Notes under the pieces: generated by a model
Told to the model about the DNA's origin: nothing
Databases searched by the model: none
What the model saw: the letters and a program-made list of their open reading frames with translations, nothing else
Translations under genes and position numbers: made by a program
Shown: one piece after another, positions 21,164 to 33,881 of the stretch
How the letters are laid out: every line of letters starts with the position of its first letter
Numbering within the stretch: position 1 is the stretch's first letter
Assembly: GCA_012184525.1 (NCBI GenBank)
Contig: WOFQ01000024.1
Location: 248,001 to 312,000, forward strand
Direction of reading: 5' to 3'
Length of the DNA stretch: 64,000 nt
Source of the DNA: Xenoacremonium recifei
Lineage: Eukaryota; Ascomycota; Sordariomycetes; Hypocreales; Nectriaceae

Positions 21164-22657
21164 ATGTCCGACGTCACGACCGCCTTCACAACGACCTGCT
21201 CGCGCAGAGGGCAGGCCGAAGACTCCGTAGCCGCCGTGTCTGGCTCCGATCTCCGTCCCGCCGTCGAGCCGCGAAGACGTCGACATTCCTTCTTCCTCCC
21301 CCGGAGACGATCTGTTGTGAGCCACATCATGGACGGCGACGAAGGCCTCCTGCTCAAGGTGGACCTGTTCCTCTCGGAACTCGAGCGCCGCTTAGACTTT
21401 ATCGAAAATTACAGTGATCTCAGCAAGGACTCTAGCATCTCCCGCGCCTTCTCGACGCTACAGGCTGTGCGGACACGATGTTCGCAAGCGTCGGAAGAGG
21501 TCCTCGGCGCGGGTCGTCGCCGCCTGCATATCATGGTCGAGACACTGGAGACTCGATATCACGAAACCCTTGAAGCGGCCGAGTCGCTTAACGAAAAGGC
21601 GGGAATGGGAATTGAGCTGCTCGAGACAATGCTCACCGAATTCGAAAACCGCGCGTATAAGCTGCGCGAGCAGGGCTTCGCCAACGCCGCCAATGCTGCT
21701 GAGGCTTTCATGGACGAGGGTCGCCGCGTTGCCCATGAGGGTATTGAGAGAGCCGTCCGCGCCGCTTTGTCGCTTGAGGAGCACATTCAACAGGCAATCA
21801 GTCAAGCCAAGGAGGCACGTCTGATATGCTACGAGGACTTGCCATCGCCGTGGAGAAACAACCCGCACATCATCCGCGGATATCGCTTCACTGAGTCGAA
21901 GCTCGAGTGCGTTCGATCCGCTTTCAACGTCTCCAACGAGACAGTCAACATCTGGTCGCATGCCATAGGCCTCGTGCTCGTGCTCGCTGTCGCCCTCTAT
22001 TTCTATCCCAGCAGCGCCAACTTTTCTCTCAGCACCAAGACCGACATATTCATCGCCGCCGTCTACTTCACCATGGCCTGCGTGACACTGGTGTGCTCAT
22101 GCGTCTGGCATACGATGAACGCTGTGGCCGACGCCAATGCCATATCCATCTTCGCTTGCGTCGACTACACGGGCATCTCCCTCCTCATCGCCGCCTCCAT
22201 CATGACTACCGAATATACAGCCTTCTACTGTGACCCTGTCAGCCGGTGGGTCTACATGAGCTTGACAGCCATTCTGGGCGGCGGCGGAGTGATACTCCCC
22301 TGGCATCCCCGATTTAACGGTGCCGATATGGCCTGGATCCGGGTTACCTTTTACGTTGGCCTGGCCCTGACAGGGTTTACGCCCATGTTGCAACTGTACA
22401 TAACCCATGGCGCCGAATTTGTCCAAAGCTTCTATCTGCCTATCACCAAGTCCCTCCTTGTCTACCTCGGAGGGGCTATCGTCTATGCCAGCAAAGTCCC
22501 CGAGCGATGGTGCCCCGGTATGTTCGACTACGTGGGCGGGAGCCACAACCTCTGGCATGCTGCCGTGCTCGGTGGCATCCTCTTTCACTACACAGCTATG
22601 CAGACCTTCTTCGCCAACGCTTTCAACCGCGCCGAGGCGGGATGTCCGGCATACTGA
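21164..22657 (+). CDS. IZH3: PAQR/hemolysin-III membrane protein (Izh3-like, adiponectin receptor family)
   Basis: Intronless, 497 residues from the ATG in ACCATGTCC. The N-terminal 230 residues are soluble with long amphipathic helices, like the extension that separates yeast Izh3 from the shorter Izh proteins. The linker YEDLPSPWRNNPHIIRGYR is the standard entry to the PAQR domain. Metal-site signatures follow: SCVWHT with His316, DYTGIS with Asp334, and HNLWH with His461 and His465, set among seven hydrophobic segments. Yeast Izh proteins influence zinc and sterol homeostasis, and mammalian relatives are adiponectin/progestin receptors with ceramidase-like sites. The alternative upstream ATG at 21008 was rejected as leader. 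Confidence 0.88.
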   Translation: MSDVTTAFTTTCSRRGQAEDSVAAVSGSDLRPAVEPRRRRHSFFLPRRRSVVSHIMDGDEGLLLKVDLFLSELERRLDFIENYSDLSKDSSISRAFSTLQAVRTRCSQASEEVLGAGRRRLHIMVETLETRYHETLEAAESLNEKAGMGIELLETMLTEFENRAYKLREQGFANAANAAEAFMDEGRRVAHEGIERAVRAALSLEEHIQQAISQAKEARLICYEDLPSPWRNNPHIIRGYRFTESKLECVRSAFNVSNETVNIWSHAIGLVLVLAVALYFYPSSANFSLSTKTDIFIAAVYFTMACVTLVCSCVWHTMNAVADANAISIFACVDYTGISLLIAASIMTTEYTAFYCDPVSRWVYMSLTAILGGGGVILPWHPRFNGADMAWIRVTFYVGLALTGFTPMLQLYITHGAEFVQSFYLPITKSLLVYLGGAIVYASKVPERWCPGMFDYVGGSHNLWHAAVLGGILFHYTAMQTFFANAFNRAEAGCPAY

Positions 22658-24046
22658 GGTATTTCCCAGCGAGCTCATCAAATCCTGTCCTCATTTACTA
22701 CGCGATCTCGTGCTTCGACTCCCTGATACGACCACTTTTTGGACCATCGACGTTCCGAGCACAAGAGTGAGGCTTCATCCCGGCCCCTCCAATCAGGAGA
22801 CCTACCCGGGGAAGCATCCCATGTCATCTCTGGCCACAAGACCTCCCAATACCAGGACACCAACGTGGCAGGATGCGCGTCAAGGCTAAGCTGGAGTTTG
22901 CGCCCTGTTCCATGGCTCTGCCTTTTCAGACCAGGGGCCGCTGCAGTAACCGGTGATGACCATGGTAACTTCATCGGGGGTCACGTACTATCCACAACAA
23001 AGATAGCCGCGGCGGTTGGATCAGCCACCACTGACATGCTTGAAGAGAATGCCATTTTCTCGCGATGAAGGCTACGAAGGTCGATGTCCGCAGCTGTCCG
23101 AATATCGTTTGTTGGCTCGCTCTGGCAAGTGTCATTCTGAGCTCGCTCACCCAATGTTCGTCTTTGAGGCTGAGGATTGTCTCGAGAGGATGGTCAATTT
23201 TCGCGGTCACAAAGCCACTTTCCATATTTGGACCGCCTAAATTCTGACACTCTTTCGACCGATGACAAGGCTGACGAGGAACGGCAAATCCCTTACCTGA
23301 TGCTGGTGAGATGTGTCCCGTTTCTCAAATGATGGACACCCGCCTCGCCTAGCGAAATGCCGAGCAGAGACGAGGGATGAGCTGGAGGACTCTGGCTTCG
23401 AAGCTTCGCTGTCACGAAGAACGCAGCAGGAAATTTATCGAGGAACATGTTGATGACGAAGTGAAGATAATGGTGAAGGCAGCAGCAACTGATGGGGAAG
23501 TCCTGCTGCGATGTAGAAAACCACATGGCATTAACATAGATTGGCGTTTTGGGTTCTTATGTCGCCGCCAGTTGGCCGACACGGAAGCATAAAGGACCAT
23601 ACACATACACAGGCGCGTTCAGGAGTACTCATTTATTAATTAGTAGCCATTGAAAGTATGGCTGTAGATAACTTTTTGCCTTCTAGCAAGCATTAATGCA
23701 TCAAAACGTATTTACTCATTCAATCATGACCCGTCCCAGATGCCGTGCGTGTGTCCGCGATGATGCTCGACCGTACCCAACGCCGCTCGACTCCTGTATC
23801 CTACACGCAGCCATGTATGGTGCATGACTGGTTGAGGTGGTTTTTCCTGTTGCGTATCTCATTAGATCTTTCGACATCATGCTTCCCCGTAGTGAGCTGT
23901 ATTTGCAGCTTGTCGCCGTTGAACCAGTGGATGATCGATCGAAGCTATTCCTTCATATTCTCTTTGTGTGTGAATTGGTCCTTTGGAGTTTCGGGAGCTC
24001 AGTGTCTCAGATATTTGGACCAGGCTCTCGGATTGCGTCTCTCCCC
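22658..24046. other. Convergent intergenic region, 3' flanks of the PAQR and BUB2 genes
   Basis: Both neighbouring genes point into this 1.4-kb gap. Short frames on both strands have no recognisable character. I see nothing else in it. Confidence 0.5.
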
Positions 24047-25563
24047 TCATAGAGCATGAGACACAATCTCCGCATATACATCATCTGGGATCTTCTTGAT
24101 GATCCCGATGGTGACTGATTTGACGAGATCGGCATTGAGCTGTGGAAATGACCGAAGAACCTTGTTCGGGCTGTCCGCTCTATTAGTGATTTGTCTCCTT
24201 ACGTTGGGAACAAAAGGGGACTCACCTAGGGGATTGCAGAATTTGAGCGCGCATGATGGTCAACTGAGCCACAATGCACACAATATTCAAGTGAGGCCCG
24301 TATGCGAAGAGGAAGTCCCAAAGTCGGAGAACCTCAGGAAGGGGCGGGGTGCACGCACATAGCGTCAGCACCGAGGGGAAGGCGTAGATTTCTGCCGAAA
24401 GACCCTTGGCAGTGAGATACAAGCTGAGTTTGGGATCCACGATGGCTAAGACCTTGTCGACGAGCGCAAGCCCCCTATGCACACCGTCCATCGCTCCACG
24501 TATGTACCCGGGGCACTCCCGCGTCAACAGAGAGTGAAATGCCACGAAGGCCTCAGCCTCACTGCGCGCCGCATACAGGAAGGGCGCTGCAAGAACATTC
24601 ATGCCCTGCACATATGTACCCGGTTCTGGGGCCGCGGCACTCGACTCAGAACCCTCGGTCGTCAGCGTCAGCGCACGAGCACGGCTCTTAGCGGTTGGCG
24701 AGGACGCGCTGGTGTGTGACTGGCCGGAGACACTTCCAGCGAAGTTGTCGTGGGCAGCAAGCGAGGCACGACTGCTGCCGGGGCGGCTCTGACGCTGCTT
24801 CTCGTTGGCATCGTGCAGTTTCCAGGCGATGGCGTTGAGTAGGCGGATGAGACTGGCTTCACTGACACGGCGGCGGAAGAGGGGATCGGTGGTGAGGGTG
24901 CGGAAGGTGTCGTTTCGAATCTTGGAGTATGCTGGTGAGGCACCGCGGTGGATGAGTGCTAGGTAGTCGTCGGTAGAGAGGATCGGAGCGTCAAGGAGGA
25001 CAAGCCAGACGTATATTCGGAGGGTTGACTTTGAGCAGCGCAAGTTAGCAGAGAGAATTGACGAAAAGGAAGAGGATTCATACCATTCCGTCTTCAGCGC
25101 TCTTGACGCCTTCGTCGACGACCTTCCATCTTGCGCTCTCCAGCGCGCCCAAGTAATCACCGTCATTGGGCCCCTCTCGAATTATCTGCTGAAGCGACAT
25201 ATGGCCATGCGAGAAGACGGGTTTCTTAGACCCGGCTCTCTTGCTGGCATTGACAACATTCATCTGATGGACCAGCGGCGGCGTTGCATCGCTGTTGGCG
25301 CGGCCACGCTGCGGCGATCGATTGACGTTGTTGGCGCGAGTCGGCGACACATGGCGCTGCTGATCGCGAATACGCTGCTGCGAGATGAGCGACGGAGTAT
25401 TGCCGAGCCCAATACTCCCTGTGCCTGCTCGGGCGCCCAGGTTATGGGCGGACTGGAGGCGACGAAGTGCTCGATGGGTGCGTGGTGATGGCGGGGCCTG
25501 GAGGAGGTCGGATTGGATAGGCGCGGGGATGTTGGGGATCGTCTGCTTCGTTGGATCGGACAT
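24047..25563 (-). CDS. BUB2: Bub2/Cdc16-type TBC-domain GTPase-activating protein
   Basis: Exons on the minus strand are 25563-25084, 25028-24226 and 24170-24047 (two 55-nt introns), totalling 1407 nt and 468 residues. A Ser/Pro/Arg-rich N-terminal extension of about 130 residues precedes the TBC domain. Catalytic finger motifs are SKIRNDTFRTL (Arg203) and GTYVQGMNVL (Gln301), separated by a Ser/Ala-rich insertion of about 60 residues. AEIYAFPSVLTLCACTPPL and LWDFLFAYGPHLNIVCIVAQL are diagnostic of the Bub2/Cdc16 subfamily. The last exon gives SPNKVLRSFPQL and ends in IVSHAL. In yeasts, Bub2 with Bfa1/Byr4 is the two-part GAP for Tem1/Spg1 at spindle poles and restrains mitotic exit or septation. 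Intron 1 has an AAAG acceptor. Confidence 0.9.
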
Positions 25564-28500
25564 TTTTCTAGGTTCGAGTCAAGAGAGAGGAAACGGCTTT
25601 AGTGGAACGCAGATTCGATGCGCATTGCGATACACGGTATTGCGTACTGAATGCTACAGATGGTGAGGGTTTGGGGTGCGATTTGCCATGGGAGGCTGAA
25701 GTTTAGCGGGGAGGCTGGAGGCTGGAGATGGTGGGACGGTCTCTACGCTGAACTGAAGGACACGCGCCGGCTCGTGTTGGTTTCGCGTTTGAGGGCGTCG
25801 AAACGGCGAGGCGGTTGCGAAGACGGCGGCATAATCACGACGAAGGGATTTCGGAAGTGAGAGTCGAATAAAATGGTATCTGTTGCTCTTGTCTAGGTCT
25901 GAAGGTGCTCATAATGTTGCGTGCTGGAGCCGCAGTTGAGCCACATCGCGGAGGAAATGACCGTTGTGGCTCGGCTTCTCATGCGCTTGGAGTGGCTGAG
26001 GTGGAGCAGGCTTGAATTGTGAGCTGACTTGACTTACATAATCTCGGCCTGACTGGTAGAATCCCTCTGGAAGCTGAAGCCCACTATAAGGGCCTATCAG
26101 AGCACGTTTTGGTTGATCAGGAGAATCAGCGTCTCAACGGAATTCTGGTTGAGGGGCGCTTGAATTTCTGATGACCGGCATCCAAGTGCATGGCTTTTCA
26201 GAAGTTGAAGGATTTTAATGAAAGAAAACTTGGTTTGACCTTGAAAAAGGAAGCATTGTCAATGGTGCAGAGTCGAGACGCAAGGGCCCTGCAGGGGAGG
26301 CGGTCGCTAGTTTATTACGGGCGAGATTAAGCTGATGGACGGGCTGATATTATTCCATACATAGCAAGAGGCACAGCGATGTTTGCGATTGATAAGAAAA
26401 TGGAGAATGCATAGCCGCGCATATAGACTCGCTGCATGTCATCAGGCGACACAACTCCTGACGCTTTCTGGGTCTGGCGAAAACTCGATTTGCCTCTGCA
26501 CCGTCGTTGAAACTGAAAACTGGGCCAGACTCTCGTCGGGGACTCTCCGGGGACTCGACGGGGAGTTCATCAGCAGTGGCCAGTTGGTCAGGCTCTGCAT
26601 CCATTTTGATCCACCCGCTCTCGTCAGCAGTGGGCCAATGTCGCCCGCAATCATCCCTAGGCAGATTGCGTGCAGCGATTTCCCCGAGGCGAGCAGACGC
26701 GGCCTTTTCTGGAGTCTGCAAGCTCGTCCCTCGCTCAAGGAGAGCAGCTCCGGGAGTGGGAGCGATCGCCACGATGAGACGCAGCCTGCGATTGACTTTT
26801 GGGCCTTTACCCGCCGAACGCGACGCAGAAGAGCCACATCATCTTGCGGCCCCTCAATAGCACCGCTGGAGGAGTTGGGAAAGCTTCGGGGAACTTGCGC
26901 AAAACGCTCAACGGGGGGATGCTCAAGTCCCCGTCAGCAGTGGCCTAACATCCCTGCACCCTCCCTTTTGGCGACGAGGTGCAGCATCATCAGCCAGGGT
27001 CCACCGGTAGTTCAGGCACAGCGTGCGTCGTGATTGGCGGGTGTGCGGGGAGGTGATAATCAGGCCTGGGGCTGGCCCAGTGCGAGATGGCCGCCGTACG
27101 GAGGAGGCATGTCTCGGTCGCTGGAATGTATGCGAAGAGACGGGAATTTCTGAGGCGATTTGATTGTTGTTGTGGTGCTGATGAAGCCTGTTCGCAGCGG
27201 TTCTGTTTCATCACGTAATCCGCTGTCGCATGGCAGGAGGAGGCAAGAACGGAGCAGCAGCAACGTCATGCCACGTTCAGGTACTTGCCTGTCCCCAGAA
27301 ATCTGACCCAAACACCACGAGATTCTCTCCTCGCCTCTGCATCTGCACAGTGTCGGACGCCAAAGTCAGGTGCCCTCATATCTCTCCCCGTGATGGAGTG
27401 ACGGGAAGCCTCCATGCTCACCGCTTCGTCGCTCAGCTGCTCGATCGTCGACGCCGTTAACCGCTCTGGGGACGGAATATGCAAGAAGACATCACCCTCC
27501 TCTGCAACCACAGTACAGAGTAAGCATCTACTCGTCCAGCACAGCATATTCAGCCGGAAAACAAGCAGCGTCACCGTGCGTGACCCCCGATCGGCGCACG
27601 TGCTGGGGTCAGCTCTCCGGGTGCGCCAGGCTGAAAACGGCATCGAGGCGATTGCGACATTCGCCAGCTCAAAACACCATTGCTTTCGGCTCTGCCCTGG
27701 CGCTGCTCCCGAGCCGCTCCCAGCGCCCTAATTGCTCACCGGCTGCCTTTAAATGCCCCTGTCACAGCAATGGCGGGCCCCCCGATGATGATCTGGTGGA
27801 GAAGTCTCCTCTCTGCCTCGAGTCCTTCACCACCAGCAATCCCAGCATCCCAGCAGCCGTGCCCCTGAGCCGCGCCGCCCCCAGCAATTGCAGTTCCCAA
27901 TTCCCAGATTGATCATCTCCGGCATGGGGGTGTTGACGAATCATCCCTCACCGTGGTCGCGCTATTGCTTTTGAGTGTCCTGTCGACTCCCGCACGAGAC
28001 CTGCTCCCCGAGCCCTTCCCCCCCATTCCTCTCTGAGACTCCTTGCGACTGTCAGACTGCCCTCCCTCGTTCCTCATAAGTCGTCGATGTCGCCTTTTTC
28101 TCCAATTCATACGCCATCGACCCTGTCTTGAGACCCCTCATCCAACGGCCGCAGTACCAAGATTCGCCTCGGGCACTGCCGTCTCATTCGTCTGTTTCCT
28201 GGTCTCGATACTTCTAGAGCTCCTTCTAGTAGGCCTAAGACGGATAGAGCTTCTTGATCGAATCACACGAGGTTGTCGTCGTCGTCAACCCCGTGCTCAC
28301 ACCTCTACAATCTCTCCGACTAGGGTATCCGGGGAGCTTCACCCGCCAGCGATATCAAGCCGGCGTCCGCTGTGACATTCGATCGACCTCATCACCTAAA
28401 CCTTCCCATTGAGCCATGGCCGTCTAGGCCCAGCCAAGACCTTCGACATCCCCCATCACCGTTCTTCTAGAACGCTGTCAGCATCGTGGTTGTCCCACAA

Positions 28501-28564
28501 CGAATCGGCTGCCTTCCTCTAATCGACACCTTCCCGCAAACTCGCCCGTCGCAGCACCCCAGAT
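25564..28564. other. 3-kb gap: BUB2 promoter and long leader of the sulfate permease gene
   Basis: No intact gene was found on either strand. From about 27,400 to 28,560 the plus strand is CT-rich with many short upstream ATG frames, as expected for a long fungal leader. A heat-shock-like palindrome (TTCTTCTAGAAC) lies at about 28461-28472 but alone is weak evidence. Confidence 0.45.
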
Positions 28565-31135
28565 ATGCCTGGCGCCGCCACCAAGATTGGCCATGGCCTG
28601 GCCAAGATTCTCGGCATCAAGCTTGAGGAGCCAACCCCTTCCTCTCGCGATGACGTGACGCGGGGAGAGTCCATCCTCTCGGTCCAGACCGCAAACTCCT
28701 TCTTCGAGGACCCCCCTACCTCGTCTGAGTGGCTCCACGAGCAGGTCCCCTCGCGCCAAGATGTTATAAGGTACGGGAGATCGTTGTTCCCCTGCCTGAC
28801 CTGGCTTGGCCACTACAACTTGCAGTGGCTCGCTGGTGACATTGTTGCTGGCATTACCATTGGTGCGGTGGTCGTGCCTCAGGGCATGGCCTACGCCATT
28901 CTGGCCAATCTCGAGCCCCAATTTGGTCTTTACTCATCCTTCATGGGTGTTATCATTTACTGGATCTTCGGTACCTCCAAGGATATCTCTATCGGGCCTG
29001 TGGCTGTGCTCTCGACCGTTGTTGGAAATGTTGTCACGGATATCCAATCGTCTGGTAAAGACATCCCTGCAAATGTCATTGCTTCAGGGCTCTCGATTAT
29101 TTGCGGCTGCATCGTGCTGGCTATTGGCCTGCTCCGTTGTGGTTGGATCGTTGACTTGATTTCAATTACCTCCCTATCGGCTTTCATGACTGGCTCTGCT
29201 ATTACTATTGCTGTCGGTCAATTGCCGAATCTGATGGGCATGACTGGATTCTCCAGCCGAGACTCGCCCTACTTGGTCTTCATCCATACCTTGCAGCATC
29301 TACCAGACACCAAGCTCGATGCTGCCATGGGGCTTTCCGCCTTGTTCTTCTTGTACCTGATCCGCTACACGTTCACCCGGGCGGCGGATCGATTCCCCAA
29401 GTGGAAGCGGATCCTTTTCTTCGCCAATACCATGCGAACGGTGTTTGTCATTCTGCTTTACACGATGATCAGCTGGTTGGTCAACATGCACACGCGCGAT
29501 GACCCCAAGTTCAAAATTCTTGGCACTATTCCCAAGGGTATGTTTCTGCTGAATATCGAGTTTTAAAGTACTTTGCTGATTGAACTGTATCTAGGCTTCA
29601 AGAACATTGGTGTACCAGAGCTCTCTGGTGAACTTATTGGAGAGTTTGGCTCTCACCTGCCGGCTGCCATCATCGTGCTCCTGGTCGAACACATTGCTAT
29701 CTCAAAGTCCTTTGGAAGAGTAAACAACTACACTATTGATCCATCCCAAGAAATGGTTGCTATTGGAGTGACCAACATCTTCGGACCCTTCTTTGGTGCT
29801 TACCCATCGACTGGCTCTTTCAGCCGAACTGCTATCCAGTCCAAGGCTGGTGTTCGCACCCCAGCCTGTGGAATTGTCACTGGCGCTGTCGTCCTCCTTG
29901 CCACTTACCTCTTGACTGCTGTTTTCTTCTACATCCCTAGCGCCACACTGTCTGCGGTCATCATCCATGCTGTGGGTGATCTGATCACACCGCCAAACAC
30001 TGTTTACCAGTTTTGGCGAGTGTCACCCATTGAAGTTTTCATCTTCTTCATCGGTGTGTTCGTCAGTGTCTTCTCAGCAATCGAGGACGGACTTTACGCA
30101 ACCGTCTGCATCTCCGCTGCTGTCCTGATCTACCGAATTCTCAAGGCTAGAGGCCAGTTCCTCGGTAAAGTGAAGGTCCATTCAGTGCTGGGAGACCACG
30201 TCATTGGTGACGACCGGAAGGTGGTTGGCGAGTATGGGACGTTCGACAGTGTGGACAACTCGTCTCGCAATATCTTCCTGCCGCTCGACCACCGCGACGG
30301 ATCCAACCCTCAGGTGGAGATGGATCATCCCTATCCAGGCGTTTTCATCTACCGCTTCTCTGAGGGTTTCAACTATCCCAATGCTAATTACACATTGGAT
30401 TACTTGACGAACTTTGTTGCTGCCCACACCAAGCGCACCAGTGCAGAGGCCTTTGAGCGGCCCGGAGACCGTCCCTGGAACAATCCGGGACCCCGCAAGT
30501 CTGCTAAGCGCCGTGCCGACTCTGATCCGGACTCGGCAAAGCCGACTCTCAAGGCCATTATTCTGGACTTCAGTTCGGTCAACAACGTCGACATCACTTC
30601 TGTCCAGCGCCTCATTGATGTGCGCAACCAGCTGGATCTGTATGCCGCCCCGGATGTTGTTGATTGGCACATTGCCTGCATCAGCAACAGGTGGACCAAG
30701 CGTGCTCTGATCTCTGCTGGCTTCGGTATCCCAACTTCGGCCGAAGAGGAAGGCCACCACTCCAGGTGGAAGTCTATCTTCAGTGTTGCCGAGATTGGTG
30801 GCAAGGACTCCGCTGCGGAAATGGCAGAGGAGGAGGCAAACCACCGGGAACTCGCTGCGAAGCTGGAGCGCACGAAGGACGAGGAGCTGGCTATGGGTGG
30901 CTACTCGCCTCCCTCGGAGCCCGAAGCTACAATCACTCCTGGCGGCTCAGAGAAGCCTGAGACCCCTGGAACCCCCGCTGGCCTGAAGAGGCGCAGAGGT
31001 GCTGTGGTTCATGGTCTAGACAGGCCCATGTTCCACGTCGACCTCACGAGTGCCCTCCAGAGCGCTATTGCGAACGTGGAGGCTCGACAAGAACATAGAC
31101 GACCAATTACGGCCGCTGTTCCGTTTCCCATCTAG
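28565..31135 (+). CDS. SulP-family sulfate permease with C-terminal STAS domain
   Basis: Exons 28565-29537 and 29595-31135 (57-nt intron) total 2514 nt and 837 residues. After a soluble N-terminus of about 85 residues, the signature GAVVVPQGMAYAILANLEPQFGLYSSF starts the SulP membrane core of 10-14 helices, with DISIGPVAVLS and FFGAYPSTGSFSRTAI as further family motifs. The C-terminal half carries a STAS domain (about 560-740) including KAIILDFSSVNNVDITSV, followed by a charged tail. Fungal homologues (yeast Sul1/Sul2, Neurospora CYS-14) are plasma-membrane, proton-coupled sulfate importers induced by sulfur starvation through a bZIP regulator. No regulator site could be assigned by eye. Size and motifs indicate a complete gene. 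Confidence 0.93.
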
Positions 31136-31604
31136 ATTTAGCGTTGATATGGCATTTTCATGGCGTTGATGGTCTCTTCATCTGACGGATTGGAGAACTT
31201 GGGATTTGGGATCTTTGGGTTTATACTATTACATGAAGCCGTAGGCTTGGATATCCAGGATATATACTAGGGCTGATCCTAGATACGAATTAACGATCTC
31301 ATTCTGACTCTGAACAAGAATTTTCTCGCAAGAAATGATGTCTTTGTGGTGTTCGACTTGATATGCCTGGTATCGGAAGGAGTCACATGACTTCGTGTGG
31401 CCAGCGTTGCCACTTAACGCGTTCATTCACGGTTCGACCTGCTTCTGCAACTTATGTCCGTTTTGTACAAAATTGCAACGCCATCAACTGTAGAAAAGTG
31501 TCTAAATACGTACGGGACACATTTTTTCGACTTTCACAGTGTCTTTGTCCTCTATTCAAGTCGTCTGAGTGTTCGGTGTTGAGCTGGTCACAGACACCAT
31601 AGCC
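31136..31604. other. Intergenic region between the sulfate permease and WLM protease genes
   Basis: AT-rich 3' flank of the permease followed by the short promoter of the protease gene. No gene is seen. Confidence 0.5.
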
Positions 31605-33130
31605 ATGGTTGCAGGATGGCAACGCCTCAACGAGAAGCGATCACAACCAAATCCTAACATTGTCTTCATCAAACCCCTCCCGGGCTCAGACGAGAAGATT
31701 GCCCAGGATTTTCTTGAGCGAATAGCAGCACAATGCCGTAAGTGCCTTCAGCCGCCACGTAGCTTAGGCCCGACTGACACGACGTCACAGGGCCTATAAT
31801 GAAAGAACACCACCTCTACGTCACATCTTTGGAGGAGTATGAGCCCAACCGTGAATTCGTTGGCCGCAACTTCAATGCCGGCGAGGTCGTCCAGCTTGTC
31901 CTCAAGTCGCCACGCACTGGCCGCTGGCTGCCGTTCGAGTATGTGCAGATGGTCATGATGCACGAGCTGGCGCATTGCAAGCAGATGAACCACTCGCGCG
32001 CCTTCTGGGCCGTCCGTGACGGCTATGCGGCGCAAATGCAGACGCTTTGGTTGAAGGGCTACATGGGCGACGGACTCTGGGGCCGTGGCGCTCACCTGGG
32101 CACCGGCGCGTGGGAGGGCAATACGGTGCTGGCGGATGAGATCTTGCCAGAGCATCTCTGTGGCGGAACGTATCGGTCTCGGGGGCGAAAGCGAAAGACG
32201 AAGCCAAAGCTGACGTACCGAGAGCAAAAGGAACGGCGGATCCTGAAGAAGTTTGGGAAGAACGGCCAGGCGTTGGGCGCGGACGAGGCGGAGAAGGTCA
32301 AGCTGGAGAAAGGTAAGAGGGTGCAGGGCAAGCCACGAGTAGCAGGGAGTGCGCGAGGGCGGGAATTGCGGGCGGCGGCGGCGTTGGCGAGGTTTGAGAA
32401 GCAGAAGGTCGAGGTAGAGGAGGAAGACTTTGTGATCAAAGGCGAGGACGAAGAGACGGAGTCGGGCAGCGACAGCGACTACGAGGTGGTGGAAGTTGAT
32501 GGCGAGGATGCGGTCGATGCACACGGGAACAAGCTCGTTGATGGGAAGGGCAGGGGCTTGGTGAAGGTCTGCGAAGACGAGGATGCTGATGATCCGGGCG
32601 CGAGGAACGAGGCTCAAGAGTTGCAGGGGATGTTCAGACGTATGATCAAGAGGGAACCAACAGACGGAGATGGCCCAGGGCTGGGAAGCTTGGAAGCCAG
32701 CGAAGCTCGGGTCAAGAGCGAGGACAACGACAACTGGAGGAGGCACATCAAAGATGAACCAGACGACCGCCTTCCACTGTCTACGGCTCCGACCAGAACC
32801 GCACCCAAGGCACAGCCGAAAAGATCGAAGGGCAACAAACCACCGCCCAAGCCCAAGACGAAGGAAGCAGCACCACCATCAGCATCAGCATCAGCATCAG
32901 CTCCCAGCACCTCACAGCCCAGAGTATCAACTGAAGAGCAATTCTGCTCGATGTGCTCCTTTGCCAACAACCCACTGGCTGTTACCTGCAGCATGTGCGC
33001 CAACGTGCTGGCACCGACGCCGACTTCATGGCGCTGTAGCAGCGCTTCGTGTAAGGACAGCTCGTATCGCAACTCGGGCGACTGTGGGGTGTGCGGGCTG
33101 TGTGGACGACGCAAGGGCGATGGTGGCTGA
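31605..33130 (+). CDS. WLM-domain (Wss1-like) metalloprotease with RanBP2-type zinc finger
   Basis: Exons 31605-31737 and 31791-33130 (53-nt intron) total 1473 nt and 490 residues. The WLM domain (about 1-150) contains the zinc-protease motif HELAH at 102-106 with third ligand His112 (HELAHCKQMNH), as in Wss1/Spartan-type proteases. A long acidic and lysine-rich middle (about 180-410) includes two KREPT/KDEPD-like sites resembling sumoylation consensus. A C-x2-C-x10-C-x2-C finger (Cys430, 433, 444, 447) is of RanBP2 type, and the last 30 residues hold more Cys. Yeast Wss1 degrades DNA-protein crosslinks and binds SUMO and Cdc48; that function is inferred by family. The start was taken at MVAGWQRLNEK because the upstream codons are promoter-like. 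Confidence 0.82.
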
Positions 33131-33881
33131 GGCTGTGAACGGCAGAGTTAACGTGTTTTTGCTAGAGAGGTTGAGGAGTATCATGGGGGTTTGCTTGGCT
33201 GAAGGCGTTTTACGAAACATATATTCAATTACAGTGAGGGTGTCCGAATACCCGGTCAATCCCAGGGATCAACTACAAACAAAACAACGAATTCTAATTA
33301 TTCCCCGTCACGATCACCCAAACACCGCAGGATTCTATTCTCCGCCCAATCTGAACTTCTTTTCTCTCCCTTACCTTGCTTGACGGGGTTTATCAAGGCC
33401 CAGACCGCCATCCCCGGCCACCCCCACCCGACGAGGGTTTCAGAACCGTCCCAAACGCCAGCCCCCGTTTCAAGTGTCAGCAAATCGGCGTGCTCAAACA
33501 CGAGAACACGAGGTTCGGCCCCTCGGGTGGCTGCTGGAGGGCTGACGATTAAGGGGAAGCGAGAGAGTATCAGATTGATGCTGATGCTTTTCGTCGCCGA
33601 CTTGAGTCTTTCTCTCCTCTCTCTTCTTCACTTGTTTCTGTTTCGTGCCGACTGTGTCTGCTGTTTCCACGTTCTACGTTGTTTGTTTCTACTTGTGTGC
33701 GTTGGTTGAACCATCATACCTTACTTCCTTTTGCAGCGATCTGGTATCGTTGCTTTTGTTCTTCATTCGAGATATTCACGTCTTTGTTGAATCGCTCAGT
33801 CAACCACTTGCATCACACATCACAATCCCTTTCCTCTCTTTCTTACAAGTTACCTTGACAAACTTACTTTCAACTTCCACA
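33131..33881. other. Promoter and CT-rich leader of the small secreted protein gene
   Basis: The last 300 bases before the start codon are strongly CT-rich (33600-33880). No coding frame of substance is seen. Confidence 0.5.

Noticed and set aside
28461..28472. Heat-shock-element-like palindrome upstream of the sulfate permease.
   Set aside because: A single unit without neighbouring repeats; expected by chance in a leader of this length.
31420..31450. A GGTTCGA-like string suggestive of a tRNA T-loop.
   Set aside because: No acceptor stem, D-arm or anticodon arm could be built around it.
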